From Bacteroidales bacterium (GTDB lineage Bacteria > Bacteroidota > Bacteroidia > Bacteroidales > WCHB1-69), in contig DUOL01000139.1 of NCBI GenBank assembly GCA_012838875.1, positions 1 through 5,521 of the forward strand: a DNA stretch of 5,521 bases, written 5' to 3'. The stretch's first letter is position 1. The number at the start of each line of letters is the position of its first letter. Shown here piece after piece: positions 1-5,521 of the stretch. The notes below the pieces were generated by a model. That model saw nothing but the letters and a program-made list of their open reading frames with translations. It had not been told where the DNA came from and searched no databases. A program made the position numbers and the translations under genes.

Positions 1-128
1 CGGCGGCAAAAAAGCGAGCTTGTAAGCTCTTTTTGCCGCCTTGCGTCCCCACGGCTTGTGCCCGCGGACTTGGAACCGGGCGCCGACCCCGAGCGAAGCG
101 AGGGGACACGCCCTAATAAAAAATAAAA
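1..128 (-). repeat. GC-rich intergenic repeat, left copy
   Basis: Positions 3-128 are the reverse complement of 5312-5437 without any gap: 126 bp with four mismatches (positions 73, 96, 106 and 118), about 97% identity. The core (3-113) is strikingly GC-rich in an AT-rich window, and the repeat fades into an A/T tail at 114-128. Parts visible from the gene side outward are a GGGC/GCCC-like start, a run with CGAGCGAAGCGAG, the short palindromes GGCGCC and CCGCGG, and a long hairpin at 2-40. The copy begins 30 bp beyond the maf stop codon. The window starts inside the element, so its outer half is not visible. It looks like a dispersed intergenic repeat rather than a gene; no transposase is linked to it. 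Confidence 0.93.
2..40 (-). terminator. Hairpin, possible terminator after maf
   Basis: GGCGGC (2-7) pairs with GCCGCC (35-40), the A run 8-12 with the T run 30-34, and GAGCTT (16-21) with AAGCTC (24-29); the only interruption is a 3-nt bulge (AGC, 13-15). Read on the minus strand, the direction of maf, it is an A tract, a GAGCTT/AAGCTC stem and then GC followed by six T, which resembles an intrinsic terminator enclosed in a longer GC-clamped stem. It lies about 120 bp past the maf stop. That it terminates transcription is inferred; the structure itself is plain. Confidence 0.5.
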
Positions 129-158
129 TTATCATTATTAATAGAGTGAAAGAAGAAA

Positions 159-761
159 TTATCGACGGTTTTTCTCTACTAAACTTTTTAACATCTCCCA
201 AAGAAGTTGCGTCGGCAACCCCATTACGTTGTAAAAAGAGCCTTCAATAGAGCGAATGCCGACCATGCCTATCCACTCTTGCGCTCCGTAACTTCCCGCT
301 TTGTCGAGAGGAAGATAGGTGTGAACATAATAATTTATTTCTTCATCGGCAAAATCGGCAAACTGCACTTTCGTAATCGCATGCTTCGTGAGCCTCTGAC
401 TCTTCGTAGCTACTGTTAAACCGCTAATGACGTTATGAGATTTCCCTGAAAGCAACTTTAGAATCTGCATCGCTTCGGCTTTGTCTGTCGGCTTCCCGAG
501 AATCTTATTATCCAACTCAACCACCGTGTCACAAGATATGAAAATGGAGTTAGCAGGAAAATCTTGGAAATTAATGTTGGAAATTTTTAACTCCGAAAGA
601 TATTCGGAGATTTTAACAGCGTCAAAATGAGCAGGATACTCCTCTTTCCCTTGAAAGGAAAGTGTGGAAAAATTGATACCCATTGCCTTGAGCAACTCGC
701 GGCGACGTGGCGACTGCGAAACTAAATAGACGGAATAATCTTGAAGAAGAGACAATAACAT
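159..761 (-). CDS. maf: Maf family nucleotide pyrophosphatase
   Basis: A cytoplasmic nucleoside triphosphate pyrophosphatase of the Maf/HAM1 superfamily, which hydrolyses non-canonical or selected NTPs to NMP plus pyrophosphate; some homologues affect septum formation. The 200 residues match the usual family length and all motifs are present: SQSPRRREL (15-23), SCDTVV with the expected catalytic Asp78 (76-81), GKP (89-91), SGKSHNVISG (105-114), DKAGSYGAQEW (153-163) and EGSFYNVMGLP (173-183). The DKAGSYGAQE block resembles the YhdE type, which acts on dTTP/UTP, more than the YceF type; that substrate is inferred. The ATG start is 23 bp after the MATE stop with no Shine-Dalgarno sequence, as is normal in Bacteroidota. 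It is the last gene of the leftward operon. The family assignment is secure. Confidence 0.95.
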   Translation of the reverse strand: MLLSLLQDYSVYLVSQSPRRRELLKAMGINFSTLSFQGKEEYPAHFDAVKISEYLSELKISNINFQDFPANSIFISCDTVVELDNKILGKPTDKAEAMQILKLLSGKSHNVISGLTVATKSQRLTKHAITKVQFADFADEEINYYVHTYLPLDKAGSYGAQEWIGMVGIRSIEGSFYNVMGLPTQLLWEMLKSLVEKNRR

Positions 762-784
762 TTTTTATAATTTAGAAAAACATT

Positions 785-2161
785 TTACGAATTACCGATA
801 GAGGGAGTTTGAGAAAGTGTGTTTTGTTTTTTTATTTTGGCGTAAAAAGCTATTAACGTAGTTGCGGTAACGATAAAGGTTAAAAAATCAGAAATCGGCT
901 GTGCCGCCCATACGCCGGTAAGGCTCAATTTCGTGGGTAACCAAAGAATAAGAGGGGCTAAAAATAGCATTTGACGCGTTAAGGAAAGGAAAATCGCAAT
1001 TTTTGCCTTTCCGATAGATTGGAAAAAGTTAGAGGTAACGATTTGAAAGCCGACTAACGGGAAAACAATCATATAAATACGCATCCCCGAAGCGGTAATT
1101 TTTATTAAGGTTTCGTCTGTTGTGAAGGCTCTCGCCAATTCGTGGGGAAGAATATTCGCTATTAAAAACCCGAAAATGCTTATTCCTGTTGCCCAAGCGA
1201 TGGTCATTTTTAAAGTTTTCGTCACTCGGTGCATCAATTTTGCTCCGTAATTGTAACCGATAATCGGTTGCATACCTTGTGTAAAACCAAGAATAATCAT
1301 AACTATTAATCCGGTAATACTATTACAAATACCAAATGCGCCGATAGCCAAATCTCCTCCGTATTCAAGTAATTTCCAATTCATCAGAATCGTAACCAAT
1401 CCTGAACAAATATGTATTAAAAATGGGGATAGTCCGATAGCAAAGATGCTGCCGATAATTCTCCATTTTAACTTAAAAGAGGCGGGAGTGAAATGTATAA
1501 ACGATTTTTTGCTCGTAAAATGAGCTAATACCCATACTAATCCTATCGTTTGTGAAATGACGGTGGCTATTGCCGCCCCGCGAATTCCCCATTTAAAACC
1601 GAAAATAAAAATGGGAGCTAAAATCACATTAACGGTAACGGTAAGTAGTATTGACACCATCGCTTTGGCAGGGTAGCCTGAGGCTCGCATAATATTGTTA
1701 AGTCCATAAAACAGGTTAGAGATAACATTTCCGGCAATAATCACTTCCATAAATTCGCGGGCATAAGAAACGGTATGTTCGGTCGCTCCGAACCAAAACA
1801 AAATTTTGTCAAGGTATATGAGCATTAAGATAGAATAGATAGTACTAATTATAAGGTTAAGGATGGTGGCGTTTCCTAATGTTCGCGTGGCGTCTGCGTA
1901 ACGTCTTTCGCCTAATCGGATGGAAACGATGGCAGACGCCCCCGCCCCCACTAACAACCCGAAAGCAATAGCTAAGTTCATGATAGGAAAGGTAATCGCC
2001 AACCCCGAAATCGCATAAGGACCAACGCCCTGACCGATGAAAATACGGTCTATGATATTATAGAGCGAACTCGACGTAGTTGCAATAATTGCCGGTAATG
2101 AATAGTTTAAAAGAAGCTGCCCGATACTCTCTTTTTCGAGACTCCTTGCATTTTCGTTCAT
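785..2161 (-). CDS. MATE family multidrug efflux transporter
   Basis: An inner-membrane exporter with the 12-helix MATE fold, expected to expel cationic drugs or metabolites in exchange for Na+ or H+. From the ATG at 2161 it has 458 residues, the full family length. The N-lobe carries YNIIDRIFIGQ (34-44) and VGAGASA (71-77), then NNIMRASGYP near 155-164; the C-lobe repeats the pattern with TQGMQPIIGYNYGA (294-307). These blocks are closest to the MepA-like branch by memory. A TTG nine bases upstream (2170) would overlap the permease stop codon and add three residues; I prefer the ATG, which leaves a 5-bp gap. The close packing implies co-transcription and perhaps translational coupling with the permease. 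Substrate cannot be read from sequence. The tail is hydrophilic (KIKKQNTLSQTPSIGNS). Confidence 0.94.
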   Translation of the reverse strand: MNENARSLEKESIGQLLLNYSLPAIIATTSSSLYNIIDRIFIGQGVGPYAISGLAITFPIMNLAIAFGLLVGAGASAIVSIRLGERRYADATRTLGNATILNLIISTIYSILMLIYLDKILFWFGATEHTVSYAREFMEVIIAGNVISNLFYGLNNIMRASGYPAKAMVSILLTVTVNVILAPIFIFGFKWGIRGAAIATVISQTIGLVWVLAHFTSKKSFIHFTPASFKLKWRIIGSIFAIGLSPFLIHICSGLVTILMNWKLLEYGGDLAIGAFGICNSITGLIVMIILGFTQGMQPIIGYNYGAKLMHRVTKTLKMTIAWATGISIFGFLIANILPHELARAFTTDETLIKITASGMRIYMIVFPLVGFQIVTSNFFQSIGKAKIAIFLSLTRQMLFLAPLILWLPTKLSLTGVWAAQPISDFLTFIVTATTLIAFYAKIKKQNTLSQTPSIGNS

Positions 2162-2166
2162 TGTTC

Positions 2167-3246
2167 TCAACTAGTAAATTTCACCTGCGGGTCGAGCCAC
2201 CCGTAAGTTATGTCAACAATAATATTTATAATAACAAGAATAATAGAAACATATAGTAACGCTCCCATGACAACGGGAAAATCATATTTGTCCAAGGCAT
2301 CGACAATGACGACTCCCATGCCCTTCCAGTCAAAAATATACTCAACAAAAACGGCTCCCGCCAATAAGGACGCCAACCAACCGGAAATGGCAGTTACAAC
2401 AGGATTTAGGGCATTTTTCAAAGTGTGTTTTACCAAAATCCGCCGATAAGGAAGCCCCTTGGCTCTTGCAGTGCGAATATAATCTTGCGAAAGGACATCT
2501 AAAACCGAATTCTTCGTCAATTCCACGACTAACGCTAAGGGGCGAATGCCGAGGGTGATAGCCGGTAGAATTAAATTTCTCAAATCGAGGAATTGTCCGC
2601 TTCCGTAGTTATCGACCGAATACAAACTTCCGAACATGCTCAGTCCGGTTACATCGGCGAGCAAAAAGGCAAAGACCCACGCAAAGAGAATCGCCGCAAA
2701 AAAGGAGGGGACGGACATTCCTAAAACAGAAAAAAAGAGGGCAATTTTGTCAAACCAACTCCCTTTGAAAACGGCACATAAAACGCCGATAGTAATCCCT
2801 ACAATAATGGCAAAAAATATGGAAACTACAGCCAAAAGTGCGGTTTTTGGAAAAGCTTCGGACAAAATATCTATAACTTGTCGCTTACTTTGGTACGAAC
2901 GTCTCATAAAGGGCTTTTTAAGCACTATAGAGGAATTCTCAAACGAAAGGAATGAAATATAATGGTAATTGGAAGGATTCAAATAAAAAAAGGAGTCTTT
3001 ATCTTTTGTTTTGTGCCATGATATTGGTGATAAATCATTGAGATAGGCTAAATATTGCACACCAATCGGCAAATCCAGCCCCATCTCCTTCCGTATTGCC
3101 TCTTCCGTAGCAATATCAGTCCGTTGTCCCATAATCATACGGGCGGGATCGGAAGGCAAAACGGTGAAAAGAAAGAATACTAAGGTGATGACCCCGAGCA
3201 TCAAAAGAAATCCGTAAAGTATTCGTTTTAAAATAAATAACAACAT
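2167..3246 (-). CDS. ABC permease, OppB/DppB type
   Basis: An inner-membrane permease subunit of a binding-protein-dependent ABC importer for peptides, nickel or similar solutes. From the ATG at 3246 it has 359 residues. The N-terminus (FILKRILYGFLLMLGVITLVF) is the classic first helix of the family, followed by VLPSDPARMIMG (29-40). The inner-membrane permease domain spans about 125-350, with the EAA-type ATPase-coupling loop at 255-280 (DYIRTARAKGLPYRRI, then LKNALNP) and the usual ending GWLDPQVK. Residues about 71-123 form a hydrophilic insert between helices 1 and 2, making it longer than typical DppB proteins of about 310-340 residues. A TTG at 3276 would add ten residues but lies beside the promoter box, so it is unlikely. 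No partner permease, ATPase or binding protein lies in the window. Substrate unknown. Confidence 0.92.
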   Translation of the reverse strand: MLLFILKRILYGFLLMLGVITLVFFLFTVLPSDPARMIMGQRTDIATEEAIRKEMGLDLPIGVQYLAYLNDLSPISWHKTKDKDSFFYLNPSNYHYISFLSFENSSIVLKKPFMRRSYQSKRQVIDILSEAFPKTALLAVVSIFFAIIVGITIGVLCAVFKGSWFDKIALFFSVLGMSVPSFFAAILFAWVFAFLLADVTGLSMFGSLYSVDNYGSGQFLDLRNLILPAITLGIRPLALVVELTKNSVLDVLSQDYIRTARAKGLPYRRILVKHTLKNALNPVVTAISGWLASLLAGAVFVEYIFDWKGMGVVIVDALDKYDFPVVMGALLYVSIILVIINIIVDITYGWLDPQVKFTS

Positions 3247-3265
3247 AGTGAGGTCTAAAACAGTG

Positions 3266-3273
3266 CAAAAATA
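3266..3273 (-). promoter_or_regulatory. Putative -7 box, leftward operon
   Basis: The minus strand reads TATTTTTG here, an exact match to the Bacteroidota -7 consensus TAnnTTTG. It ends 19 bp before the permease ATG at 3246, implying a short leader. I see no convincing -33 TTTG at the usual distance, and the region is A/T-rich, so a chance match is possible. It supports the ATG at 3246 over the upstream TTG at 3276. Confidence 0.45.
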
Positions 3274-3350
3274 CAAAAAATTAAAAGATGTAATTTCATT
3301 GCTGCTATCTTTAAATTTCGCTTACTCCTATTCCAATATGGTTTTTTTAT

Positions 3351-3358
3351 TATTTTTG
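3351..3358 (+). promoter_or_regulatory. Putative -7 box, rightward operon
   Basis: TATTTTTG matches the Bacteroidota -7 consensus TAnnTTTG and ends 29 bp before the ATG of the DUF1573 gene. It is the same octamer as the box facing the other operon, and both are followed by C. A -33 TTTG element is not clear. No longer inverted repeat that would mark an operator was found in the 141-bp divergent region. Confidence 0.45.
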
Positions 3359-3387
3359 CTTACTGAATTTTATTCAACTTGTAAACC

Positions 3388-3852
3388 ATGAAATTTTCTT
3401 TTTTTTCTATCTATTTTACAGCTTTTATACTTATTTTTAGTGCTTGTGGTAATAGAAATAATGAGCTACAGCCGTCCGTGAAAGATATTCATAACCCGGC
3501 TTCACCGGAAGGAGTTTCGCAAAAGGAAGATGAAAATATGCCGATTCTTGCCTTTGAAAAGAAAATTTACGATTTTGGAAAAGTGGTACAGGGCGAACGA
3601 TTAAGTTATACTTTCAAATTTCAAAACAAAGGAAAAGCAAACTTGATTATCACTAATACAACCGCTTCATGCGGCTGTACGACTTCTATTCCACCCAAAG
3701 CCCCTATCAGACCGGGCGAAAAAGGAGAATTACAAGTCCATTTCGACTCAAAAGGCAAAATGGGAAAAGAGACATTTACCATAGTCGTATCGGCAAATAC
3801 TTATCCTGTAAACACAATAATACAGGTTACCGCAGACGTTATTAAACCTTAA
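3388..3852 (+). CDS. DUF1573 domain lipoprotein
   Basis: A predicted envelope lipoprotein of 154 residues. Residues 1-19 form a signal peptide with hydrophobic core and the lipobox-like FSAC, placing the lipidated cysteine at 20. A polar linker (21-50) precedes one DUF1573 domain (about 53-150), an Ig-like fold recognisable from the opening IYDFGKVVQGE (60-70), the motif TTASCGCTT (91-99) and RPGEKGELQVHFDSKGKMG (108-125). Such proteins are very common in Bacteroidota and their function is not established; the CGC pair could be redox-active or bind a metal, which is only a guess. It is the first visible gene of the rightward operon, 38 bp before the yajC ATG, a neighbourhood I recall as conserved in the phylum. 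Confidence 0.92.
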   Translation: MKFSFFSIYFTAFILIFSACGNRNNELQPSVKDIHNPASPEGVSQKEDENMPILAFEKKIYDFGKVVQGERLSYTFKFQNKGKANLIITNTTASCGCTTSIPPKAPIRPGEKGELQVHFDSKGKMGKETFTIVVSANTYPVNTIIQVTADVIKP

Positions 3853-3876
3853 ATTATATTATAAATTATTAATTTT

Positions 3877-3884
3877 TAATTTTG
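3877..3884 (+). promoter_or_regulatory. Possible internal -7 box before yajC
   Basis: TAATTTTG fits TAnnTTTG and ends 6 bp before the yajC ATG at 3891. If used, transcription would start at or next to the ATG, giving a nearly leaderless message. The 38-bp spacer is almost pure A/T, so chance occurrence is likely. Confidence 0.15.
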
Positions 3885-3890
3885 AAACCA

Positions 3891-4220
3891 ATGAACTACT
3901 TACTTTTTTTATTAATGGCACAACCTAACCAAGGAGGAACTCAAGGATCAAGCGGCATGAGCTCGATGCTTATCTTTTTACTCCTCATTATTGTCGTTTT
4001 TTATTTTTTTATGATTCGTCCTCAACAGAAAAAACAGAAAAAAATTCAACAATACAGAGATGCTCTTAAAAAAGGAGATGAAGTTATCACTATCGGCGGT
4101 ATTCATGGGAAAATCGTTGATGTTCAAACAAGCACCTTTATTATAGAAGTAGAAGGCGGAACTAAACTAAAAATTGAAAAAGCCGCAGTGGCAATAGACA
4201 ATAACCCTCAAAAAAAATAG
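3891..4220 (+). CDS. yajC: Sec translocase accessory subunit YajC
   Basis: The small membrane subunit that associates with SecDF and YidC at the Sec translocon and aids protein export. From the ATG at 3891 it has 109 residues. A short hydrophobic start and a Gln/Gly/Ser-rich stretch (11-25) come first, then one transmembrane helix (about 24-42), the signature FMIRPQQKKQKK (40-51), and the cytoplasmic domain with KGDEVITIGGIHGKIVDV (61-78). A TTG nine bases earlier (3882) would add three residues; the ATG is preferred. The glycine/glutamine-rich N-terminal segment is, as I recall, usual in Bacteroidota homologues. It lies 6 bp before the YbbR-like gene, in one operon with the DUF1573 lipoprotein and coaE. 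secD and secF are not in the window. Identification is secure. Confidence 0.96.
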   Translation: MNYLLFLLMAQPNQGGTQGSSGMSSMLIFLLLIIVVFYFFMIRPQQKKQKKIQQYRDALKKGDEVITIGGIHGKIVDVQTSTFIIEVEGGTKLKIEKAAVAIDNNPQKK

Positions 4221-4226
4221 TTTAAC

Positions 4227-4667
4227 ATGGAAAAGCCATCTGTAAATTTTGAAGATAAAAAAAAATACAGAAAGCCTTCCATCGCTTTTTTGATTTGTGT
4301 TTTGGCGGCAGCTTTAATTTGGGCTTTTGGTTATTTTTCGAAAGATTATACCGTAAAACTCGATTATAAAGTTGTATGCACTGAATTACCTATGCAAAAA
4401 AAAGAGTTTTCTCTGTCTGATTCCGTGGTTACTATTGCTTTTAAAACCAAGGGTGTCAATTTTTTAAATTCAAAATATTCGGAAAAAAATCGTTACGTCA
4501 AATTCCCGATTTATCTTTTAATTAAAAACAAAAAACAAAATCGCTATAATTATACTTTCACCAAAAAAGAGCTCAATCAGTATCTTAAAAGTGTGAATTT
4601 TTATGGAAACGAGTTTGTCGAAATCGAATCGCCGGAATCAATAACCGTCTATTTTGATAAAAAATAA
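4227..4667 (+). CDS. Short YbbR-like membrane-anchored protein
   Basis: A 146-residue protein with a basic cytoplasmic N-terminus (KKKYRKPS, 11-18), a single transmembrane helix at about 18-36, and an extracytoplasmic domain rich in predicted beta strands. This arrangement and its place between yajC and coaE match the YbbR-like proteins of Bacteroidota; primary similarity is weak, so the name rests largely on context and topology. Features of the domain are LDYKVVCTELPM (45-56), a central Lys/Asn/Tyr-rich section and the closing strand ESPESITVYFDKK (134-146), which resembles the end of a YbbR repeat. I recall relatives of about 300 residues with more repeats, so this one looks short, but the reading frame is clean and ends 3 bp before coaE. 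Function unknown; c-di-AMP cyclase regulation is known for Firmicutes YbbR only. Confidence 0.7.
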   Translation: MEKPSVNFEDKKKYRKPSIAFLICVLAAALIWAFGYFSKDYTVKLDYKVVCTELPMQKKEFSLSDSVVTIAFKTKGVNFLNSKYSEKNRYVKFPIYLLIKNKKQNRYNYTFTKKELNQYLKSVNFYGNEFVEIESPESITVYFDKK

Positions 4668-4670
4668 AAT

Positions 4671-5252
4671 ATGATAAAAGTGGGCTTGACAGGGGGTATC
4701 GGAACGGGTAAAAGTTTCGTTGCTAAGCTATTTACGGATAGAGGCGTGCCCGTTTATGATGCCGACAAAGAAGCGAAAAAATTGTATGCCCTTCCTGAGG
4801 TTTTAAGTGAAGTTAAAAGTCAGCTTGGTGAAGCGTTTGTGATTAACGAACAGATTGATTTTAAAGCAATTACAACTCACGTTTTTTCAGATTTGGCGTT
4901 TAGAAAAAAGTTGGAGCAAATTATTCATCCAAAGTTAAAAAATAATTTTTTAAGTTGGTGTCATCAACAGCAAGCGGCTATTGTAATAATGGAAGCGGCT
5001 ATCATTTTTGAATCTAATTTTCAGCCGCTCTTCGATTATATAATTACCGTCGATGCGCCGCCGGAGGTGCGAATTGAGAGAGTTAAGCAGCGAAATCCGT
5101 TGTTAACGGAGGAGAATATAGAACAGCGTATAGCGGCACAACTATCGCAAGCTGAGAAGTGCAAACGTGCTGATTTCATCATTCTGAACGATGAAATTGA
5201 GCCTTTATCTCCGCAAGTTGAAAAGGTTTTAGAGAAGATAAAGAAGCTGTAA
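4671..5252 (+). CDS. coaE: Dephospho-CoA kinase
   Basis: Catalyses the last step of coenzyme A synthesis, ATP-dependent phosphorylation of the ribose 3'-hydroxyl of dephospho-CoA, in the cytoplasm. At 193 residues it is of normal length. Visible motifs are the P-loop GGIGTGKS (8-15, with Thr12 where Ser is commoner), YDADKEAKKLY (29-39) with the acidic pair Asp30/Asp32 expected at the active site, IIHPKL (84-89), IMEAAIIFES (106-115), the lid region RVKQRNPLLTEENIEQRIAAQLS (137-159) and ADFIILND (167-174). The ATG is 3 bp after the YbbR-like stop, so translation is probably coupled. It is the last gene of the rightward operon, 59 bp before the GC-rich repeat. No defect seen; identification is secure. 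Confidence 0.97.
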   Translation: MIKVGLTGGIGTGKSFVAKLFTDRGVPVYDADKEAKKLYALPEVLSEVKSQLGEAFVINEQIDFKAITTHVFSDLAFRKKLEQIIHPKLKNNFLSWCHQQQAAIVIMEAAIIFESNFQPLFDYIITVDAPPEVRIERVKQRNPLLTEENIEQRIAAQLSQAEKCKRADFIILNDEIEPLSPQVEKVLEKIKKL

Positions 5253-5311
5253 ATCTATACTCTCTTGCTTATTTCGGAAAATTTTCAACTTACAAAAGAT
5301 TTTTTTACAAT

Positions 5312-5437
5312 TTTTATTTTTAATTAGGGCGTGCCCCCTCGCTACGCTCGGGGTCGGCGCCCGGTTACAAGTCCGCGGGCACAAGCCGTGGGGACGCAAG
5401 GCGGCAAAAAGAGCTTACAAGCTCGCTTTTTTGCCGC
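5312..5437 (+). repeat. GC-rich intergenic repeat, right copy
   Basis: The reverse complement of positions 3-128, 126 bp without gaps and with four differences. It begins 59 bp after the coaE stop. Relative to the gene that precedes it, it has the same orientation as the left copy has to maf: A/T tail first, then the GC-rich core, then the hairpin. Similarity between the copies stops at the hairpin edge only because the window begins there on the left, so the true element may be longer. No open reading frame within it looks genuine. Confidence 0.93.
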
Positions 5438-5454
5438 TGCGTCCCCAGCGGCTT
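5383..5454. repeat. Large imperfect palindrome centred on hairpin
   Basis: Outside the hairpin, both flanks are related in inverted orientation. The left arm AAGCCGTGGGGACGCA (5383-5398) mirrors TGCGTCCCCAGCGGCTT (5438-5454), differing by one inserted base, and a 2-nt spacer AG (5399-5400 region) is present only on the left. Together with the hairpin this gives a palindrome of about 72 bp with small bulges. The right arm also has its own 7-bp stem GCCGCTG/CAGCGGC around a 6-nt loop (5434-5453), so alternative folds compete. Confidence 0.75.
5400..5437 (+). terminator. Hairpin, possible terminator after coaE
   Basis: GGCGGC (5400-5405), five A, then GAGCTT (5411-5416), a 2-nt AC, AAGCTC (5419-5424), GC, six T (5427-5432) and GCCGC. 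The inner stem followed by the T tract resembles an intrinsic terminator for transcription arriving from coaE about 150 bp upstream, and the preceding A tract could make it work in both directions. No other hairpin with a T tract is seen between coaE and this point. Function is inferred. Confidence 0.5.
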
Positions 5455-5521
5455 CCGCCCTTGCGGGCTTTCCACCTAAGCGCCTCACGCAACCCAAGCT
5501 GAAAGTAAAGCGGAGAGCGGA
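5455..5521. other. Unassigned GC-rich tail, likely repeat continuation
   Basis: This stretch stays GC-rich up to the window edge and holds a small stem GCCC-TTGC-GGGC (5457-5468). Nothing in it looks like a coding region, although a gene end from beyond the window cannot be excluded. Its base composition matches the repeat more than the genes, so it is probably the outer part of the same element, for which the left copy is cut off. Confidence 0.4.

Noticed and set aside
41..250. A 69-codon open frame on the plus strand starting in the left repeat
   Set aside because: It starts at TTG inside the GC-rich repeat and runs antisense into maf; its sequence is repeat-derived and resembles no protein I know.
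207..419. Plus-strand open frame of 70 codons
   Set aside because: Lies wholly antisense within maf, whose motifs are all intact.
2168..2170. TTG starts upstream of ATG for the MATE gene (2170), permease (3276) and yajC (3882)
   Set aside because: In each case an in-frame ATG closely downstream gives the expected N-terminus; the extensions add only 3 to 10 residues with no family support.
2210..2962. Two plus-strand open frames (2210-2449 and 2636-2962)
   Set aside because: Both are antisense to the ABC permease, with low-complexity Lys/Thr/Ser-rich translations typical of shadow frames.
1..5437. A composite transposon or genomic island bounded by the inverted repeats
   Set aside because: There is no transposase, integrase or cargo-like gene, and the genes between are core functions in a familiar order; two dispersed intergenic repeats explain it more simply.
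5312..5521. Integron attC site, CRISPR array or structured RNA gene at the right edge
   Set aside because: No attC core pair is seen, there are no regularly spaced direct repeats, and the palindrome matches no tRNA, rRNA or riboswitch pattern I recognise.

Overview
The window suggests a member of the Bacteroidota, possibly Bacteroidales, with an AT-rich genome. The signs are the gene run DUF1573 lipoprotein, yajC, YbbR-like gene, coaE, which I recall as typical of the phylum. Start codons lack clear Shine-Dalgarno sequences and sit behind A/T-rich leaders. Both transcription units have boxes matching the Bacteroidota -7 consensus TAnnTTTG. I do not assign a genus.

Layout: two operons diverge from a 141-bp control region (3247-3387), which has one TATTTTTG box facing each way. 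Leftward (minus strand) run an OppB/DppB-type ABC permease (3246 to 2167), a MATE-family multidrug exporter (2161 to 785) and a Maf nucleotide pyrophosphatase (761 to 159), all tightly packed. Rightward (plus strand) run a DUF1573 lipoprotein (3388-3852), the Sec accessory protein YajC (3891-4220), a short YbbR-like membrane protein (4227-4667) and dephospho-CoA kinase CoaE (4671-5252). All seven genes look intact. They are housekeeping or transport genes: envelope protein export (YajC and the lipoprotein), CoA synthesis, nucleotide-pool cleaning, drug efflux and an orphan peptide/nickel-type permease.

The less ordinary part is the edges. Both operons run outward into the same GC-rich element. 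Positions 3-128 and 5312-5437 form a gapless 126-bp inverted repeat with only 4 mismatches. In each copy the element lies in the same orientation relative to the gene it follows and contains a strong hairpin with A and T tracts. The right copy continues as a larger imperfect palindrome to about 5454, followed by GC-rich sequence I cannot assign (to 5521). I see no transposase, tRNA, rRNA, CRISPR or phage gene. No new multi-gene system is evident; the dispersed, terminator-like repeat is the best lead.
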